Source of the DNA: Desulfobulbus sp.
GTDB lineage: Bacteria; Desulfobacterota; Desulfobulbia; Desulfobulbales; Desulfobulbaceae
NCBI GenBank assembly: GCA_030602145.1
Contig: JAUWAH010000190.1
Location: forward strand, 1 to 5,633
Direction of reading: 5' to 3'
DNA length: 5,633 bases
Part shown: in pieces, positions 5,301 through 5,633 of the stretch
Layout: each line of letters opens with the position of its first letter
Numbering within the stretch: position 1 is the first letter of the stretch
Translations under genes and position numbers: made by a program
The notes under the pieces: model-generated
Told to the model about the DNA's origin: nothing
The model's database searches: none
Seen by the model: the letters and a program-made list of their open reading frames with translations, nothing else

Positions 5301-5633
5301 ATGAAGACTGACAACAAAATCGGGATCTTGCTCTTGAACCTCGGCGGTCCGGAACGGCTTGAGGATGTACGGCCCTTTCTGTTCAACCTGTTCTCCGATC
5401 GGCAGATCATCCGCCTCGGGCCGGCCTTCCTGCAAACAACCATCGCCCGGATCATCGCCCATCGCCGCGCCCCTAAAAGCATGACCAATTACCGGCGTAT
5501 CGGTGGCGGGTCGCCTATCCGGAAAAAAACCGAGGAGCAGGCGGAAGCGCTGGAACAAGCCCTCCGGCAGGACGGCGACTACATCGTTCGGCCGTGCATG
5601 CGCTACTGGCATCCGCGGGCCGAGGCAGCCCTG
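5301..5633 (+). CDS. hemH: Ferrochelatase, N-terminal third; continues past the right edge
   Basis: Ferrochelatase inserts ferrous iron into a porphyrin ring in the last step of heme synthesis, in the cytosol or at the inner membrane. The 111 residues present match the family start: [22 protein letters not shown] (6-27), [11 protein letters not shown] (30-40), Y64 followed by IGGGSPI (67-73), and [12 protein letters not shown] at the cut end (100-111). The catalytic His and Glu of the C-terminal half lie outside the window. The ATG at 5301 is fixed by the conserved N-terminus, yet no Shine-Dalgarno precedes it (GTACAGTGGCACC), which is unusual here because every other gene has one. It is divergent from the HPF-CSD gene. 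Whether the substrate is protoporphyrin or coproporphyrin cannot be settled from this fragment; the Gram-negative context favours protoporphyrin. Confidence 0.95.
   Translation, partial: MKTDNKIGILLLNLGGPERLEDVRPFLFNLFSDRQIIRLGPAFLQTTIARIIAHRRAPKSMTNYRRIGGGSPIRKKTEEQAEALEQALRQDGDYIVRPCMRYWHPRAEAAL

Overview
The window looks like chromosomal DNA from a moderately GC-rich Gram-negative bacterium. The gene mix is a PilZ protein beside a DUF4139 exported protein, a proofreading Pol I, an HPF/cold-shock-domain fusion and a heme-forming ferrochelatase. It would fit a deltaproteobacterium (Desulfobacterota/Desulfuromonadota type). That placement is an impression from protein style, not a database result. 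I see no insertion sequence, phage gene, CRISPR array, tRNA or rRNA, so this reads as ordinary core genome with some unusual regulatory architecture.

Layout from left to right. (1) 1-1309, minus strand: an apparent three-gene operon. It is transcribed as a 41-aa small ORF (1309 to 1184), then a TTG-initiated PilZ protein (1162 to 782), then a secreted DUF4139 protein (732 to the left edge, 3' end missing). Gaps are 21 and 49 nt, each gene has a Shine-Dalgarno sequence, and no terminator lies between them. (2) 1310-1557: a spacer holding the polA terminator and, further on, the start region of the small operon. (3) 1558-4242, minus strand: polA, a full three-domain DNA polymerase I of 894 aa. 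(4) 4243-4476: the polA leader, with a weak promoter candidate and two tandem hairpins, followed by a strong intrinsic terminator for the next gene. (5) 4477-5013, minus strand: an HPF/RaiA-like ribosome-binding domain fused to a cold-shock domain. (6) 5014-5300: a divergent control region. (7) 5301 to the right edge, plus strand: the 5' third of hemH (ferrochelatase).

The genes form separate units. polA and the HPF-CSD gene each have their own terminator, and hemH is divergent. The small operon probably links c-di-GMP sensing (PilZ) to an envelope protein of unknown role (DUF4139). The HPF-CSD protein probably protects or silences ribosomes under stress.

The least explained DNA is the 287-nt divergent region. 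The minus-strand promoter has a perfect TATAAT flanked by an ATGCC/GGCAT dyad. Its predicted leader of about 197 nt carries an 11-bp long-range inverted repeat and a 7-bp hairpin just before the ribosome-binding site. The hemH promoter candidate sits so close to its ATG that the message may be leaderless. Other points worth a look are the 41-aa ORF, an Asp in place of the usual steric-gate Glu in Pol I motif A, and a C8 tract at codons 2-4 of polA.
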